From JAISST01 sp050434145 (GTDB lineage Bacteria; Fusobacteriota; Fusobacteriia; Fusobacteriales; Fusobacteriaceae), in contig NZ_JBNPVX010000001.1 in the NCBI RefSeq assembly GCF_050434145.1, positions 62,001 through 126,000 on the forward strand: DNA of 64,000 nt, read 5' to 3'. The notes beneath the pieces were generated by a model. That model saw only the letters and a program-made list of their open reading frames with translations, had not been told where the DNA came from and did not search any database. A program made the translations under genes and the position numbers. How positions within the stretch are numbered: position 1 is the stretch's first letter; every line of letters begins with the position of its first letter. Shown piece by piece: positions 25,924-34,891 of this stretch.

Positions 25924-27612
25924 TTAATAACCCACTGCTTGTCCATCTCTTCTTGGATCCGCTCCACCATGCAAAGTATTAGTATTGTAATCCATCATTA
26001 TTGCATGTACTCCACCAAAATATGCATCATATGCTCCTCTTATATTTACTTCATGCCCCATTTCAACTAATTTTTTATGTGCATCTAATGATACTCGACC
26101 TTCCAATTGCAATGATCCCGATTGGAATTGAGTGATTCTTGGGGCACTTATTGCTGTTTGAATATCCATTCCATGATCTATGACATTACTTATTGTTAAA
26201 GCCACTGCTGGTATTATTCTTGTTGCACCAGGTGACCCTATTGTCATGAATGGTCTCTTTTGTGGATCCAGAACTAATGTTGGTGACATGCTACTTAAAG
26301 GTCTTTTTCCACCTTCAATAGAATTCTTTTTGTCTTTTTGTGGTACAAAATCATCCATTTCATTATTCATAAGAATTCCAGTTCCTGGCACTGTAACTCC
26401 TGACCCAAAGAAATAATTTATAGTTTGAGTTACTGCTACCATATTTCCTTCTTTATCCATTACAGAAAAATGTGTTGTACTTCCACTTTCATATTTTGCA
26501 GCATCACCAAATGTAATATCTGCACCTGGTTTTGTTACATCTATTTTCTTTATTAATTCTTTTGCATAATCTTTTGATGTAAGACCTTTCAATGGAACTT
26601 TTACAAATGCTGTGTCGCCCATATACTCCGATCTATCTGCAAACATTTGTCTCATAGCTTCTGCCCATATATGCCAACTTTCAGAGGTATTATCTCCCAT
26701 TTTTTTCACATCATAATTTTCCATCATATTGAGAAGTTCTATTATATGAGTTCCACCTGAACTTGCAGGGGGACAAGAAATTATTGTGTACCCTCTATAA
26801 GTCCCTTCCACAGGTTCTCTTATTTCCACAGAATAGTTTTTCAAATCTTCAACAGTCATCAAACCGCCTTGTTTCTGAATTTCAGCAGCTATTTTTTTTG
26901 CTATTTCTCCTTCATAAAATGCTTTTTTTCCTTCTTTTGATATTTTTTCCAATGTCGCCGCAAGATCTGGATTTTTTATTGTATCACCTATTTCATATGG
27001 TAAGCCATCTTTTAAGTAAATAGAAGCAGTTTCGCTAAATTTTGAAATTTTATCATAATTATCTTTTATTATACTTTCTAGATTTACTGTAACAGGAATT
27101 CCTTCTTTAGCATATTTTATTGCTGGAGCCATTACAGCTTCTCTTTTCATTGTTCCATAATTTTCAAGAGCAGTCAGTAACCCTGCTACTGTTCCAGGAA
27201 CACCAGACGCTTTCCCGCCAACAGTTATTTCATCATTTACTACTTTTCCATTTTCATCCAATGTAAACATATCTGGAGTAGCTTTTCCTGGTGCTTTTTC
27301 TCTGTAATCAATAACAACAGTTTTTCCAGTCTTAGCCATTCTAATAAGAATGAAACCTCCACCACCTATTCCAGAAGCATTTGGCTCAAACACACTTATA
27401 GCAAAAGCTGTTGCTACTGCTGCATCTACTGCATTTCCTCCATTCTTTAGTATATCCACTCCTATTTGTGATACCTCTGGTTTTGCTGCTGCTACTACAC
27501 CATTTTTACCATCAGCACCTCTACCATATAAATTTAATGGATGTGCTCCAAATGCACTACTAGCTGTAATTCCTAAAACTGCCACTAGACCAAAAATTTT
27601 CTTTAACACCAT
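25924..27612 (-). CDS. ggt: Gamma-glutamyltranspeptidase (exported)
   Basis: A 562-aa Ntn-hydrolase precursor. Signal peptide ~1-22, large subunit containing EPNASGIGGGGFILIR, autoprocessing and catalytic Thr ~380 in ESGSTTHFSVMDKEGNMVAVT, and small subunit with GTGILMNNEMDDF, KRPLSSMSPTLV and GSPGATRIIPAV. In Bacillus anthracis the Ggt relative CapD anchors or depolymerises polyglutamate; here ggt heads the polymer locus, so a similar role is likely, though glutathione use is an alternative. GGAGG precedes ATG 27612. Confidence 0.95.
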   Translation of the reverse strand: MVLKKIFGLVAVLGITASSAFGAHPLNLYGRGADGKNGVVAAAKPEVSQIGVDILKNGGNAVDAAVATAFAISVFEPNASGIGGGGFILIRMAKTGKTVVIDYREKAPGKATPDMFTLDENGKVVNDEITVGGKASGVPGTVAGLLTALENYGTMKREAVMAPAIKYAKEGIPVTVNLESIIKDNYDKISKFSETASIYLKDGLPYEIGDTIKNPDLAATLEKISKEGKKAFYEGEIAKKIAAEIQKQGGLMTVEDLKNYSVEIREPVEGTYRGYTIISCPPASSGGTHIIELLNMMENYDVKKMGDNTSESWHIWAEAMRQMFADRSEYMGDTAFVKVPLKGLTSKDYAKELIKKIDVTKPGADITFGDAAKYESGSTTHFSVMDKEGNMVAVTQTINYFFGSGVTVPGTGILMNNEMDDFVPQKDKKNSIEGGKRPLSSMSPTLVLDPQKRPFMTIGSPGATRIIPAVALTISNVIDHGMDIQTAISAPRITQFQSGSLQLEGRVSLDAHKKLVEMGHEVNIRGAYDAYFGGVHAIMMDYNTNTLHGGADPRRDGQAVGY

Positions 27613-27615
27613 CAA

Positions 27616-27956
27616 ATACCTCCTTTTTTTATAATTTTACTGTTTAGGAAAAATTTTCCAACTTTTCACTAACTTTTTATTTGTCTAATAATTTAGGATA
27701 ATTATTAGAAACTACTAAAGACAAATATTGATATTAGTTTCATTTCAGTACTATGTCTTCAGTTTCACTACTTCCAATTGTATTTCAATATACAAAAAAA
27801 GTAAATAATATTCTTTTATTTCTCTTATTTCTCTTTTTCCTTTCTAATATTTTTATATAAATTCATTTTAAAATGTGTTATTATAAACTTGATTATATAA
27901 ATTTTTATAATATAATGGTTTTTCAGTATTCTAACCAAATTAAATAAGGTGAAAAT
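27616..27956. other. Divergent intergenic region between ggt and a two-component system
   Basis: About 340 bp without ORFs. Contains a short palindrome GGAAAAATTTTCC near 27648 and the rightward kinase promoter at 27889-27916. T-rich segments dominate. I could not define the ggt promoter. Confidence 0.55.
27889..27916 (+). promoter_or_regulatory. Promoter of the divergent two-component operon
   Basis: TTGATT (27889-27894), 16-nt spacer, TATAAT (27911-27916); transcript start is ~35 nt before the kinase ATG at 27957. Confidence 0.65.
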
Positions 27957-29327
27957 ATGAAACAAAATATAACTTTTAAAATTCATAAGACTGAATTAAT
28001 ATTAGGAATTTTCATGGTTATTATCAGTATCCTTCTCCCTAATTTTATTCTTTCCAATAACTTTACTATATATGACTATGTTGAAAAAAGTATTCACCAT
28101 TGGGATAAAGAATACCTATTGTATGCAGTATTTCATCTTGTCTTTTTTAATACATTACGTGCTTTTCCGATATTTTTTTCTGTATTCCTTTTAATGGCTG
28201 CTGTTGATATTTTTGTTAATGGCAAAGAAAATAATGTATTGAAAATAATTATTGGTTTTATCATCATACAATTTCTATATTTTCTGATTTATAAGATATA
28301 TTTTGATATGGGGTATTACTTTGGGAAAGTTGCTATTTTGGAAATGATATACATTGCATTTTATTCTAACAATCAATTTAAAAAAATAAGTCTCGTTAGA
28401 AGAAATTCTATCCTTTTTCTAGTTTTCATTGGAATACAATGGCTTGACATCACACAATATTTTTCTGCACTTGATTATAAAACAACAGGAGAGCTTTTCT
28501 TTGATCTAAAAACCATTGCTATCCTCATGGAAGCAGATAATTTATTAAATTTAATTGGATTCTTATTTTTTATACTTTTTACAACTTTTTCAATTGCACT
28601 ATTACTAATCTTCTTTGACCAAGAACATAAGAAAAAGCTTTATGAAAAAGAAGTGGAAATTAATAACTTAAAAATACAAGAACTGGAAAATAGATATCTC
28701 AAAGAAACTCAATATTTGGTTCATGACTTAAAAACCCCATTATTTTCTATTGGTACTTTAGTCCAAATACTTGACATGCAAGAAGAAAATCAAAAGAAAA
28801 AAAATTATTACCAAAGAATAGAAAAATCTCTTGAAAGATGTAATATTATGATATCAGAAATTCTTCGAGGATCTTATAAAAACCCAATTACTACCGAAAA
28901 AGTTTTTACATTTATACAGTCATATTTATCTACACATAAATGTGTTCAATTTCTAAATTACCAGAATAATTGCCCTAAAAGAAAGATAAAAGTCAATAAA
29001 ATAGCGTTTTCTAGAGCTATTATTAATCTGATTATAAATTCTTATGAAGCTTTAGAAGAAGATGGAGAAATTCAATTAATTATCAAGGGAACAAAAAGAA
29101 AAATATTGATAAAGATATTAGATAATGGAAAAGGCATGACTCATGATGAATTAGAAAATGCATTTAATCATGGATTTTCTAATAAAAATTCCAATGGTAT
29201 GGGGCTTACCTTTGTCAAAGCAGTAATGGAAGAACATGGATGTAAAATTTATATTGCCAATAGAAAAACTAATGGAGTTAAAGTTTATATTGTTATGAGT
29301 GGGGAGGTTGTATCAAATGAAAAATAA
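27957..29327 (+). CDS. Membrane sensor histidine kinase
   Basis: A 456-aa kinase with an N-terminal multi-pass membrane module (about six or seven segments between residues 14 and 222), a coiled linker (KLYEKEVEINNLKIQELENR in ~225-248), phosphoacceptor His in TQYLVHDLKTPLFSIGTL, and a HATPase_c domain with INLIINSYEALEEDGE, LDNGKGM and SNGMGLTFVKAVMEEH. No separate extracytoplasmic domain is visible, so it may sense something within the membrane. It overlaps its regulator gene by 11 nt and diverges from ggt, so control of the polymer locus is a plausible guess. Confidence 0.92.
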   Translation: MKQNITFKIHKTELILGIFMVIISILLPNFILSNNFTIYDYVEKSIHHWDKEYLLYAVFHLVFFNTLRAFPIFFSVFLLMAAVDIFVNGKENNVLKIIIGFIIIQFLYFLIYKIYFDMGYYFGKVAILEMIYIAFYSNNQFKKISLVRRNSILFLVFIGIQWLDITQYFSALDYKTTGELFFDLKTIAILMEADNLLNLIGFLFFILFTTFSIALLLIFFDQEHKKKLYEKEVEINNLKIQELENRYLKETQYLVHDLKTPLFSIGTLVQILDMQEENQKKKNYYQRIEKSLERCNIMISEILRGSYKNPITTEKVFTFIQSYLSTHKCVQFLNYQNNCPKRKIKVNKIAFSRAIINLIINSYEALEEDGEIQLIIKGTKRKILIKILDNGKGMTHDELENAFNHGFSNKNSNGMGLTFVKAVMEEHGCKIYIANRKTNGVKVYIVMSGEVVSNEK

Positions 29328-29943
29328 ACTTTTAATAATAGATGATTCTAAAGATATTCTTTTTGCCATTTCTGAATTTTTTTTAATGAAAGATTGGAAA
29401 GTTTATACTGCTTTATCAATGGATGAAGCTCTAAAAATAATCAGTACTCAAGAATTAGACATAGTTATTATTGATTATCACATGCCTAATATTAATGGAA
29501 TTATTGGTGTAAAACTCATTAGGCAATTGAATCCTAATATTCCTATCATAGCTCTTACTATAGAAGGTTCAGAACATATTGCAGATAAATTTTTTGCTGC
29601 TGGTGCTAACGACTTTGCTATCAAACCAATCAAAGTTTTAGATCTCTATTCTCGTGTTAATGTACATCTTAACAAAAAGAAACAGGAAGAACTTAGTATA
29701 AAAAAAGAAACATATAGAAATTATAAAAAAGGAATAAATAGCAATACAATTTCCTTGATCAAAGAAAAAATGAAATCAATAAATGATTATACAACAATAG
29801 AAGTCATAGCAGAACTTACTGGTTTAGCTGCTCAAACTATAAATAAATACATGAATCATTTGGTCGAAGAAGGACTGGTAGATCAAAAAATAATTTACGG
29901 AAAAATTGGAAGACCTAGAAATGAATATTATTGGAAAAAATAA
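29317..29943 (+). CDS. Response regulator with CitB-like C-terminal helix-turn-helix
   Basis: A 208-aa regulator. The receiver has DD, phosphoacceptor Asp in IVIIDYHMPNINGI, Thr in ALTIEGSEH and Lys in FAIKPIKV. The C-terminal half resembles the DctR/CitB-type helix-turn-helix (YTTIEVIAELTGLAAQTINKYMNHLVEEGLV..GRPRNEYYW). ATG 29317 follows GGGGAGG at nine bases; an upstream GTG would contain that site. Overlaps the kinase stop codon. CitB-type regulators often control organic-acid uptake, which fits the TRAP-like permease nearby. Confidence 0.88.
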   Translation: MKNKLLIIDDSKDILFAISEFFLMKDWKVYTALSMDEALKIISTQELDIVIIDYHMPNINGIIGVKLIRQLNPNIPIIALTIEGSEHIADKFFAAGANDFAIKPIKVLDLYSRVNVHLNKKKQEELSIKKETYRNYKKGINSNTISLIKEKMKSINDYTTIEVIAELTGLAAQTINKYMNHLVEEGLVDQKIIYGKIGRPRNEYYWKK

Positions 29944-29997
29944 ACTTTTTTATCTACTCAGCACAAACTAATATTAAAAAATTTTAAATTTTTTTCT

Positions 29998-30043
29998 AAA
30001 TTAAGATATGATACTTTTTTATCCTAGCATCATATCTTAATTT
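29998..30043. terminator. Bidirectional terminator between convergent genes
   Basis: Long stem AAATTAAGATATGAT / ATCATATCTTAATTT with a 16-nt loop; the A/T-rich base gives U tracts in both directions. Serves the response regulator (+) and the gene at 30062 (-). Confidence 0.8.
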
Positions 30044-30061
30044 CCTTTTGGATTCAATATT

Positions 30062-30415
30062 TTATGACTCTTGTTCTTTTTTGCATAAAAATGGACTTAT
30101 CATGGCAATCACTTCAAACTCATCACTATCCTTTGGATCTACATCATCAATAACAAATTTCACTGTCTTTCTATTATCCATTATTGATCCTTTGATGTGC
30201 TGCATTAATTCTTGATGAGAAAAAGCTCTACTCATATAGCTATGTTTAAATATTTTCCCCAAATCTAATCTAAACATTCTATTAGTATCTTCCCCATCAA
30301 CCTTTCTAGCTTTTAGGCTAATAACAGTTTCTGCTTCTTCAAAAAAACTTTCTTTTATTACTTCTAACTTAGTATGAGGTCTTCCTAAAATATCATAAAT
30401 TTCTACTATCTTCAC
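30062..30415 (-). CDS. Conserved-looking hypothetical protein
   Basis: A 117-aa soluble protein, no signal peptide or membrane segment, and no family I recognise. It begins MKIVEIYDILGRPHTKLEVIKESF and is mixed alpha/beta. The segment MFRLDLGKIFKHSYMSRAFSHQELMQHI is basic and His-rich, and the tail has acidic DDVDPKDSDEFEV. AGGAGGAATA precedes the ATG. Single gene with its own terminator on one side and a decayed repeat upstream. Confidence 0.7.
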   Translation of the reverse strand: MKIVEIYDILGRPHTKLEVIKESFFEEAETVISLKARKVDGEDTNRMFRLDLGKIFKHSYMSRAFSHQELMQHIKGSIMDNRKTVKFVIDDVDPKDSDEFEVIAMISPFLCKKEQES

Positions 30416-30446
30416 TATTATTCCTCCTACAAAATTACCTTTTTTA

Positions 30447-30573
30447 TAAATTGTTACTTAACTATTTTTTACTTATAAAATCAATATTTTTATTAGTACC
30501 TTGTTACTTCTTTCCTAGCATTTTAACTTTGATCAGATGCTACAAAGAAAACTTTACATTTTGAAACTGTCCA
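30447..30573 (-). repeat. MITE-like element, copy C (decayed)
   Basis: About 127 bp retaining both ends in degraded form: TAAATTGTTACTTAACTATTTTT at the left (a degenerate version of the TAAGC-GTTGC end) and AAAGAAAACTTTACATTTTGAAACTGTC at the right (shortened here to its key blocks AAAGAAAACTTT and GAAACTGTC). Interior mostly lost. Confidence 0.55.
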
Positions 30574-30894
30574 CACTTTTCAAATAATGCATAAAGTTAT
30601 AACACTTTATTACTCCATAAAATATATTCTGTCAAGTTCAATTTCTATTGCATTCTTTTTAGAAAACTACTCAAACTTTGACTTTTTTCTTCTATACACT
30701 TATATTACTTAACAATTATCAACTTATGGTTCTGCCTTCCATGTATGCACATTTTTATTGACTAATGAAGTAAAATAAGGTAAATAAGATAGTACATAAT
30801 CTCTAAACAGTATTATTCTTACTTTCTTTTATTAAACATATTGATGATTTCTATCCTTGTACAATTTCATTTATAAATTTTAAAGGAGGCTGTC
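30574..30894. other. Intergenic region upstream of the glycine-zipper lipoprotein
   Basis: About 320 bp, AT-rich, no ORF of interest on either strand and no clear promoter or palindrome that I can defend. GGAGG before 30895 is the only certain signal. Confidence 0.5.
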
Positions 30895-31092
30895 ATGAAA
30901 AAAATAATATTTATCCCATTTATAAGTCTATTAATAATTTCTGGTTGCACTCGTACACAAAAATATGTAGGTGGTGGAGCCGCTGCTGGTGCTGTAGTTG
31001 GTAATGTTCTTGGTGAAAGTACAGCTAGCACTGTCATTGGAGCAGGAGTAGGTGCTGCTGCTGGTGCTATAATTGATCACAAAACTAAATAA
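30895..31092 (+). CDS. Small glycine-zipper outer-membrane-type lipoprotein
   Basis: A 65-aa lipoprotein: MKKIIFIPFISLLIISGC has a good lipobox (I-S-G-C, Cys18). The mature part is a glycine zipper, VGGGAAAGAVVGNVLGES..VIGAGVGAAAGAII, as in OsmB/YMGG-type proteins that pack helices within or against the membrane. Function is generally envelope-associated and often stress induced; nothing more specific can be said. Monocistronic, followed by a strong terminator. Confidence 0.88.
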   Translation: MKKIIFIPFISLLIISGCTRTQKYVGGGAAAGAVVGNVLGESTASTVIGAGVGAAAGAIIDHKTK

Positions 31093-31120
31093 TCAAATAT
31101 AATTTATAATCTTTAAGTAT

Positions 31121-31160
31121 AAGAATCTGGCATTTGAAAAATGCCAGATTCTTATTATTT
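31121..31160 (+). terminator. Strong intrinsic terminator
   Basis: AAGAATCTGGCATTT / AATGCCAGATTCTT stem with a tiny GAAA-type loop followed by ATTATTT; directly after the lipoprotein gene. Confidence 0.85.
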
Positions 31161-31255
31161 CATCTTCAAATATTCTCTCTATTTTCTAGAACGCTCTTTA
31201 TTTTTTTATAAAAAAATGATATAATTAGTAAAATATTTTTTATATTGGTGGCATA

Positions 31256-32200
31256 ATGAATAATAAAATAAAAGAAAAAATAATTATAGATTCTTTAAAT
31301 AAACATAAAGGAAAAAGATTGGATGTATTTATTAATGAATTTTTGGAAGAATCTACACGATCATATGTTCAAAAGTTAATAACTTCCAACAATATTGAAA
31401 TATCTGGTATTTATCCCAAGAAAAGTGGTTATAGAATTAAAGGGCATGAAATTATTACTATAAACATTCCTGAAAATGAAGAAATTAATTTAACTCCTGA
31501 AAACATTTCAATTAATATAATTTATGAAGACACACATATTGCTATAATTAATAAACAACCTAATTTAGTAGTTCATCCTGCATATGGAAATTACAATGGA
31601 ACCTTGGTCAATGCACTTTTATATCATATAAAAGATTTATCTGGAATAAATGGAATAATAAGACCAGGAATTGTCCATCGGCTTGATAAAGACACTAGTG
31701 GACTTATTATTATTGCTAAAGATGATTCATCACATGTAAAACTATCTAATATGTTTGCAAATAAAGAAGTAAAAAAGACATATCTTGCTATTTCTAAAGG
31801 AATTTTCAAAGAAAAAAATGGGAGAATAGAATCTCTTATTGGAAGAGATCCAAAAGATCGTAAGCGAATGGCTGTAGTCAAAGAAAATGGAAAAGTGGCT
31901 ATCACTAATTACTCTGTGTTAGATGAAAAAAACAATATGTCTCTAGTTTCTGTCAATATTGAAACTGGACGTACCCATCAGATAAGAGTACATTTGAAGA
32001 GTATAGGACACCCAATTATTGGTGATGAAACCTATGGCAATAAAAATGATACTTTTAAAAGGCAAATGTTACACGCATATAAACTCAATTTCACCCATCC
32101 AATAACAAATGAAAAATTAGAATTTATTGGTGAACTTCATGAAGATTTTAAGAAATGCTTAAAACACTTTAATTTAAATATAAATAAAACAACTGAATAA
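31256..32200 (+). CDS. RluA/RluD-family pseudouridine synthase
   Basis: A 314-aa RNA modification enzyme: N-terminal S4 domain (GKRLDVFINEFLEESTRSYVQKLI) and the synthase domain with catalytic Asp in GIVHRLDKDTSGLIIIAKDD. Also the family block ETGRTHQIRVHLKSIGHPIIGD. Most like RluD, which modifies helix 69 of 23S rRNA, but RluA-family members are hard to separate by eye. First of a run rluD-like/rnhB/yraN/Zn-ribbon/comF. Confidence 0.93.
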   Translation: MNNKIKEKIIIDSLNKHKGKRLDVFINEFLEESTRSYVQKLITSNNIEISGIYPKKSGYRIKGHEIITINIPENEEINLTPENISINIIYEDTHIAIINKQPNLVVHPAYGNYNGTLVNALLYHIKDLSGINGIIRPGIVHRLDKDTSGLIIIAKDDSSHVKLSNMFANKEVKKTYLAISKGIFKEKNGRIESLIGRDPKDRKRMAVVKENGKVAITNYSVLDEKNNMSLVSVNIETGRTHQIRVHLKSIGHPIIGDETYGNKNDTFKRQMLHAYKLNFTHPITNEKLEFIGELHEDFKKCLKHFNLNINKTTE

Positions 32201-32239
32201 TTTAATATACTAGCAAATATTTTATTTCAAAGGAGTATC

Positions 32240-32896
32240 ATGGAAATTATAGAAAATCCATTATTGTTATTTGACAAAGAAAAAGGAAATAATATAGTGG
32301 GAGTGGACGAAGCTGGAAGAGGGCCTTTGGCTGGCCCTGTAGTCGCGTGTGCTGCTATTCTAAAAAATTATAATAAATCTTTAATAACCATCAATGATTC
32401 AAAAAAACTCACTGAAAAAAAACGAGAAAATTTATTTGATATAATTAAAGACCATTTCTACACTGGAGTAGGTATTGCTGATCCAAATGAAATAGATGAA
32501 ATAAATATACTTAATGCTACTTTTTTAGCAATGATAAGAGCAATAGAAGATTTAAAAAAAAATTTTGATAATATTGATTTGGAAAATGATTATCTCACAC
32601 TGGTTGATGGAAATTTCAATATAAAAAACTATAATGGAAAGCAAGAACCAATTATTAAGGGAGATGGTCATAGTCTATCCATTGCAGCTGCATCAATCAT
32701 TGCAAAAGTAACAAGGGATAGGATAATGTTAATAGAAGATAAAAAATATCCTATATATGGTTTTGAAAAACATAAAGGTTATGGAACTAAAGCTCATATA
32801 AAAGCTTTAAAAGAAAATGGGCCTTCTCCTATTCATAGAGAAAGTTTTTTAAAAAACATTCTTGGTGATAGTAACTTAACCTTAGATTTTTCTTAA
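32240..32896 (+). CDS. rnhB: Ribonuclease HII
   Basis: Removes ribonucleotides and RNA primers from DNA-RNA hybrids. The 218-aa protein shows VGVDEAGRGPLAGPVVACA with the first Asp-Glu catalytic pair, INDSKKLTEKKRE, VDGNFNI and AAASIIAKVTRDRIM. Normal length. The gene lies 39 nt after the pseudouridine synthase and 23 nt before yraN, the classic rnhB-yraN neighbourhood. Confidence 0.96.
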   Translation: MEIIENPLLLFDKEKGNNIVGVDEAGRGPLAGPVVACAAILKNYNKSLITINDSKKLTEKKRENLFDIIKDHFYTGVGIADPNEIDEINILNATFLAMIRAIEDLKKNFDNIDLENDYLTLVDGNFNIKNYNGKQEPIIKGDGHSLSIAAASIIAKVTRDRIMLIEDKKYPIYGFEKHKGYGTKAHIKALKENGPSPIHRESFLKNILGDSNLTLDFS

Positions 32897-32919
32897 ATAA
32901 AATTAAAAGGATGGGTATT

Positions 32920-33288
32920 ATGAACAAGAGAGAAACTGGGAATATTTATGAGAAACAAGCTGAATCAATCATCATCAACAAAGGTTACCATATACTCAAG
33001 AAAAATTATAAAAATAGAAGAGGTGAAATTGATATTATTGCTTCCATTAATAGAGAAATTGTATTTATTGAGGTGAAATATCGGAAAACAAATCTCTATG
33101 GAGAAGGGCTGGAATCCATTAATAAAAATAAAATGCGAAAAATATTTTATACTGCTTTATACTACATTTCGCAAAATAATCTTAGAGATTTTTCATATAG
33201 ATTTGACTGTATAAGTTTTCTTGATAATGAGGTAAAATGGTTAAAAAATGTAATATGGGGTGATGAATTTGGACTTCAAGTGCCTTAA
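32920..33288 (+). CDS. yraN: YraN (UPF0102) endonuclease-like protein
   Basis: A 122-aa protein of the restriction-endonuclease-like fold family. Motifs RRGEIDIIASINREIVFIEVKYRK show the E..D..ExK nuclease-type signature, with N-terminal TGNIYEKQAESIIINKGY. Molecular role is uncertain. ATG 32920 is favoured over the ATG at 32911 because AAGGA is eight bases upstream of the former and abuts the latter. The 3' end overlaps the following Zn-ribbon gene. Confidence 0.9.
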   Translation: MNKRETGNIYEKQAESIIINKGYHILKKNYKNRRGEIDIIASINREIVFIEVKYRKTNLYGEGLESINKNKMRKIFYTALYYISQNNLRDFSYRFDCISFLDNEVKWLKNVIWGDEFGLQVP

Positions 33289-33472
33289 ATGTGGTTATGA
33301 TAAGTATCAGGTTGCTACCTGCATCATACCTGAAAAAAATAATACTCTTAAATTGGAACTTGGAAAATACTATATAAAGACTTGTCTGCATTGTGGATAT
33401 AGTGAAATGTATTCTGCCAAGATAATTGCACAAAATGAAAAAAATGAACTCTATGAACCTGCAAAAAGTTAA
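33263..33472 (+). CDS. Small Zn-ribbon protein
   Basis: A 69-aa protein with two CxxC knuckles, FKCLKCGYD and KTCLHCGYSEMYS, resembling predicted nucleic-acid-binding Zn-ribbon proteins. It overlaps the end of yraN by about 25 nt, and its own end overlaps comF. The ATG at 33263 directly follows GGGGTG with only ~2 nt spacing, so a TTG six bases later (33269, LDFKCLKC) is an alternative start. Function unknown. Confidence 0.75.
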   Translation: MNLDFKCLKCGYDKYQVATCIIPEKNNTLKLELGKYYIKTCLHCGYSEMYSAKIIAQNEKNELYEPAKS

Positions 33473-34085
33473 GGATTTTATATTTTCCAGAAAATGTTCT
33501 ATATGTGGGAGAATAGTTAATGAAACTGGAAGGTATCTTTGTGTAGATTGTTGCAGTATTTTGAAGAAAAAAGGCCAAATAAAAAATGTTGAAAATTATT
33601 TTTTCTTATTTTATTATGAAAAAGATATAAAAAATGTCATTGCTGATTATAAGCTAAAAAACAGACGAAATCTTTCTATAGAGTTAGGATTTTTTGTAAA
33701 AAAACCTTTAATTAATTTGATAAAAGAGAAAGAAATTGATATAATAATTCCAGTGCCAATAAGTAAAGAAAGATATCGTGAAAGGGGATTCAATCAAGTA
33801 GAGTTATTACTTGAAACTATGAATATCCCATATGAGAAAATAGAGAAAATACGAAATACAAAACATATGTATGATTTGCTGGATGAAAAATCGAGAGAAG
33901 AAAACATTAAAAATGCATTTTATAACTATTTGGATTTAAATGACAAAAATATTTTACTTGTAGATGACATCGTTACCACTGGCAAAACTATCCAAGAAAT
34001 CATAAATGAACTCTATAAAAACACAAATCCGAAAAATATATTTATTTTCTCAATTGCATTATCTAAGGTTTTTAAAAAAATTTAA
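33444..34085 (+). CDS. comF: ComF-family phosphoribosyltransferase-like protein
   Basis: A ~214-aa ComF-like protein: N-terminal zinc finger (CSICGRIV..YLCVDCC), central DIIIPVPISKERYRERGFNQVELL and C-terminal PRPP-loop ILLVDDIVTTGKTIQEI. ComF/GntX proteins are linked to DNA uptake or carbon use in some bacteria. Several in-frame starts (TTG 33426, ATG 33435, 33444, 33453) overlap the Zn-ribbon gene and none has a clear ribosome site; translation is probably coupled, so the start is uncertain by a few codons. Confidence 0.88.
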   Translation: MNSMNLQKVKDFIFSRKCSICGRIVNETGRYLCVDCCSILKKKGQIKNVENYFFLFYYEKDIKNVIADYKLKNRRNLSIELGFFVKKPLINLIKEKEIDIIIPVPISKERYRERGFNQVELLLETMNIPYEKIEKIRNTKHMYDLLDEKSREENIKNAFYNYLDLNDKNILLVDDIVTTGKTIQEIINELYKNTNPKNIFIFSIALSKVFKKI

Positions 34086-34142
34086 TGTCATACACAAAAA
34101 AATTTTATATACCAAATAAAATAAATTAAAATGAGGAATAGA

Positions 34143-34754
34143 ATGGAAATATATATTGACAATAAAAAAATAAACACTATAAAAAAGAATTATTCTCATT
34201 TTGGAGTTGCAATTTTTGAAATAAACAAAAAACTTCTTAAAGAAAATAGAATTCTAAATCAAATATACATCAATGGTGAAGTTTTACAAGATAATAGCAT
34301 TGTAAAAATGGAAGAACTTAAAACTCTCGAAATTATCACCAAAACCTATGGTGGTGTTATTTTGGAGTCTGTGCAAAATGCTAAACAACATATGGATCAC
34401 TATTTTGAACTTATGGATAATTTCTACGATTTTGAAGATGAAAATTTCATCACTTTTAGTGAAATTGAACTTTTAGAAGTGACATTTTTTCTGAATTGGT
34501 TCTATAATTTATTACTATTAATAAAAGATAATAATATTTTAAAATTTGTCAATAATGATTATGAAGAGTATCTTACAAAATTTGGAGAATCACTTCTGAA
34601 CATTGAACAATTATACAGAGAAAATAAATATGATGAACTCTTTACTGAATTAGACTGCACCACTAATTTTCTACTAATGGATTTTTACGATAACATTGAT
34701 AATTATATAGAGGTCATCATAGAAGAAGAGAAAAGGCGAAATTTACTCAATTAA
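34143..34754 (+). CDS. Hypothetical protein, acidic and helical
   Basis: A 203-aa cytoplasmic protein, beginning MEIYIDNKKINTIKKNYSHFG. The first ~70 residues look like a small beta-grasp-like domain (IYINGEVLQDNSIVKMEELKTLEI); the rest is helical and acidic, with conserved-looking FLNWFYNLLLLIKD. No family recognised. GAGG six bases before ATG 34143 argues against the upstream ATG 34131, which would start inside the ribosome site. Followed by a terminator. Confidence 0.72.
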   Translation: MEIYIDNKKINTIKKNYSHFGVAIFEINKKLLKENRILNQIYINGEVLQDNSIVKMEELKTLEIITKTYGGVILESVQNAKQHMDHYFELMDNFYDFEDENFITFSEIELLEVTFFLNWFYNLLLLIKDNNILKFVNNDYEEYLTKFGESLLNIEQLYRENKYDELFTELDCTTNFLLMDFYDNIDNYIEVIIEEEKRRNLLN

Positions 34755-34767
34755 TAGTTAAAATATG

Positions 34768-34797
34768 ATCACTTTTTAATTTGAAAAGTGATATATT
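34768..34797 (+). terminator. Intrinsic terminator
   Basis: ATCACTTTT / AAAAGTGAT stem followed by ATATTTTTAT; closes the rluD-like to hypothetical gene run. Confidence 0.75.
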
Positions 34798-34891
34798 TTT
34801 ATGTCATAATAAATGATATATGATTTTTTCATATTTTAAAAATCAATAGATTCTTTTGAGACCACTAATGCCTGTAGGAAAATAAATTGCT

